In this document: positions 63,001-64,000 of the stretch, one piece after another
How positions within the stretch are numbered: position 1 is the first letter of the stretch
Layout of the letters: every line of letters starts with the position of its first letter
DNA from: Sipunculus nudus
Lineage: Eukaryota > Annelida > Sipuncula > Golfingiida > Sipunculidae
NCBI GenBank assembly: GCA_026874595.1
Contig: CM049316.1
Location: 13,010,839 to 13,074,838, forward strand
Direction: 5' to 3'
DNA: 64,000 nucleotides
Notes under the pieces: generated by a model
The model's input: only the letters and a program-made list of their open reading frames with translations
Databases searched by the model: none
Told to the model about the DNA's origin: nothing
Made by a program: the position numbers and the translations under genes

Positions 63001-63470
63001 TCAGAAATGGGATCACAGAAATATTGTTAATGTTAAAAAAAAGGAATGTGAAGTTAAATGTCTAAAAAGTGTTTTGACCACATTATTAGGTGACACTGAA
63101 GAGGAAATTGTACATTTTACATGATCAGCCCTGCAACATCAATATTACAAACAACGAGAAATTTTAAATTATTAAAAAATATTAAATGTACATGTAAATA
63201 ATTGATTTTATGGTGTCAAATATAATTTGTGGATCTTTATGGTTTGTAAATAATTTTGGCTTATACTACTTGACTTGATCTATATATGTTTTACAGCACT
63301 TGGCTTTGGAGGTGTCTGCAGTGGAACAAACTACCAAGCATTCACATTCTGTGATGGGGCTGCTGGCCTTGTTTGTGGAGATACATGCACAATCTATGAG
63401 ACTGCTCCCACACAGTCACTCTGCAGATGTGGTCACCGCCATACTGTCTCTGGCACTACTTGTAATGCCA
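57021..63470 (+). CDS. Gene C (partial): secreted cysteine-rich EB/EGF-like module protein
   Basis: Exons 1-6: 57021-57035, 59109-59142, 60888-61043, 61439-61801, 62647-62790 and 63297-63470. The donor at 63471 (gtaagt) shows that the gene continues beyond the window, where exons equivalent to 7 and 8 are expected. Signal peptide MDTKLIVAIAICIFAT with V-Q-A cleavage. Module order, phases and cysteine positions match genes A and B, with shorter loops: exon 3 has 51 full codons instead of 52, exon 4 is 121 codons instead of 127, exon 5 is 48 and exon 6 is 58. RSTVARWLGSER and the N-G-T sequon are retained. It is the oldest branch of the three by divergence. Confidence 0.86.
59109..59142 (+). 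CDS. Gene C exon 2 (signal-peptide core)
   Basis: 34 bases encoding IVAIAICIFAT plus one base, one codon shorter than in A and B. Acceptor ttgtttcag, donor gtaagtc. Confidence 0.84.
59747..60779. mobile_element. 1.03 kb TIR element with TA target duplication in gene C intron 2
   Basis: Left AAGGGGCCCAATCACCTA and right (reverse complement) AAGGTGCCCAATCACCTA, each flanked by TA (59745-59746 and 60780-60781), as in Tc1/mariner-type MITEs. Inside, a 76 bp block around CGCAGTGGCGCCCTCTATC is directly repeated at 59878-59953 and 60294-60369. No transposase ORF. Confidence 0.75.
60801..60826 (+). promoter_or_regulatory. Paired X-box-like motifs before gene C exon 3
   Basis: GTTACTAGGTAAC at 60801-60813 (palindromic) and GTTGCCATGGCA at 60815-60826. 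They lie just after the TA-flanked element and 60 bases before the exon 3 acceptor. Confidence 0.4.
60888..61043 (+). CDS. Gene C exon 3 (first cysteine module)
   Basis: Seven cysteines as in A and B, beginning VQAKKYCSQDSDC. Phase 1 on both sides. Confidence 0.87.
61439..61801 (+). CDS. Gene C exon 4 (two six-cysteine modules)
   Basis: Begins LKKVGESCSTDG; the second module begins TGPGESCSSSIGSC. Loops are shorter but all twelve cysteines are kept. The exon is noticeably GC-richer than its introns. Confidence 0.87.
62218..62236 (+). repeat. Poly-G run in gene C intron 4
   Basis: An unbroken run of about 18 G, with G-quadruplex or slippage potential. Confidence 0.7.
62647..62790 (+). CDS. 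Gene C exon 5 (six-cysteine EB-like module)
   Basis: KVVGSFCLKNSDC, then VCVNNACAC and the sequon N-G-T. 48 codons, phase 1 on both sides. Confidence 0.86.
63297..63470 (+). CDS. Gene C exon 6 (seven-cysteine module)
   Basis: ALGFGGVCSG, the FCDGAAGLVC core and IYETAPTQSLC. The downstream intron is cut by the window edge. Confidence 0.86.
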
Positions 63471-63510
63471 GTAAGTAAAGCCCACCATCTCTCATTCCAT
63501 ATAAAGAGAT

Positions 63511-63930
63511 GTTAAGTACATCCTACCATCTTGCTGGTTCCAAATATAGAGACGTTAAGTACATCCTACCATCTTGCTGGTTCCAAATATAGAGACTTTA
63601 AGTACATCCTACCATCTTGCTGGTTCCAAATATAGAGACATTAAGTTCATCCTACCATCTTGCTGGTTCCAAATATAGAGATGTTAAGTTCAGCCTACCA
63701 TCTTGCTGGTTCCAAATATAGAGACGTTAAGTTCATCCTACCATCTTGCTGGTTCCGAATATAGAAACGTTAAGTTTATCCTACCATCTTGCTGGTTCCA
63801 AATATAGAGATGTTAAGTACAGCCTACCATCTTGCTGGCGCCAAATATAATTAATTGGTGCATCCTGCTATCTTTCAGGTTCCAAATATATAGGAATGTT
63901 ACTCACATCCTACCATCTATCTGGTTCAAA
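63511..63930 (+). repeat. 43 bp minisatellite in gene C intron 6
   Basis: Unit starting GTTAAGTACATCCTACCATC at 63511, 63554, 63597, 63640, 63683, 63726, 63769 and 63812, followed by degraded units to about 63930. Confidence 0.9.
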
Positions 63931-64000
63931 ATATATATACATTATCCTATGTATCATCTCTTTTACCAACATTCAACTGTGTCTTTTCTTTCTCATGAAG

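Noticed and set aside
63511-63930. CRISPR-like array of regular repeats
   Set aside because: The 43 bp units are contiguous with no spacers, within a eukaryotic intron; it is a minisatellite.

Overview
The window is AT-rich, intron-rich and repeat-rich animal DNA. Intron structure, TATA/initiator promoters, dispersed elements with internal tandem repeats, a tRNA-derived SINE and several inverted-repeat elements all indicate a metazoan. The style of the repeats (multi-copy elements ending in small hairpins next to GGAC-rich DNA, Helitron-type insertions with about 281 bp internal repeats) suggests a mollusc. That last step is inference; no marker gene is present.

The only convincing protein-coding genes are three tandem, same-strand paralogues. 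Gene A (ATG 9817 to stop 23532, 361 codons), gene B (36919 to 46937, 360 codons) and gene C (57021 onward, running off the right edge after exon 6) encode small secreted cysteine-rich proteins. Each has a signal peptide, a chain of cysteine modules resembling EB/EGF-like modules, and, in A and B, a C-terminal hydrophobic tail with no cytoplasmic residues, typical of a GPI-anchor signal. A and B have eight coding exons. All introns are GT-AG, and all except the first (phase 0) are phase 1, so modules coincide with symmetrical exons. I do not recognise a named gene and assign no symbol.

Layout: 1-9.6 kb is repeat-rich upstream DNA, including two related Helitron-like insertions (4.8-6.6 and 6.7-8.4 kb). 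9.7-23.5 kb is gene A, with a large composite insertion in intron 2 and another transposon-like insertion in intron 1. 24-36.7 kb is intergenic. 36.8-46.9 kb is gene B. 47-56.8 kb is intergenic with microsatellites, an inverted-repeat element and a 17 bp E-box-containing minisatellite. 56.9 kb to the end is gene C. Genes A and B lie in a direct tandem segmental duplication (about 1.3-25.5 kb and 27.1-48.5 kb). Comparing the two halves shows which elements inserted after duplication.

The most striking regulatory signal is shared by all three promoters: an RFX/X-box-like imperfect palindrome ends exactly 12 bases before a TATA box, with an initiator-like sequence about 30 bases further on. More X-box-like sites lie in intron 2. 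This suggests co-regulated expression, possibly in ciliated or sensory cells, which is a hypothesis only. Every coordinate comes from reading the sequence by eye; no search, alignment program or transcript was available.
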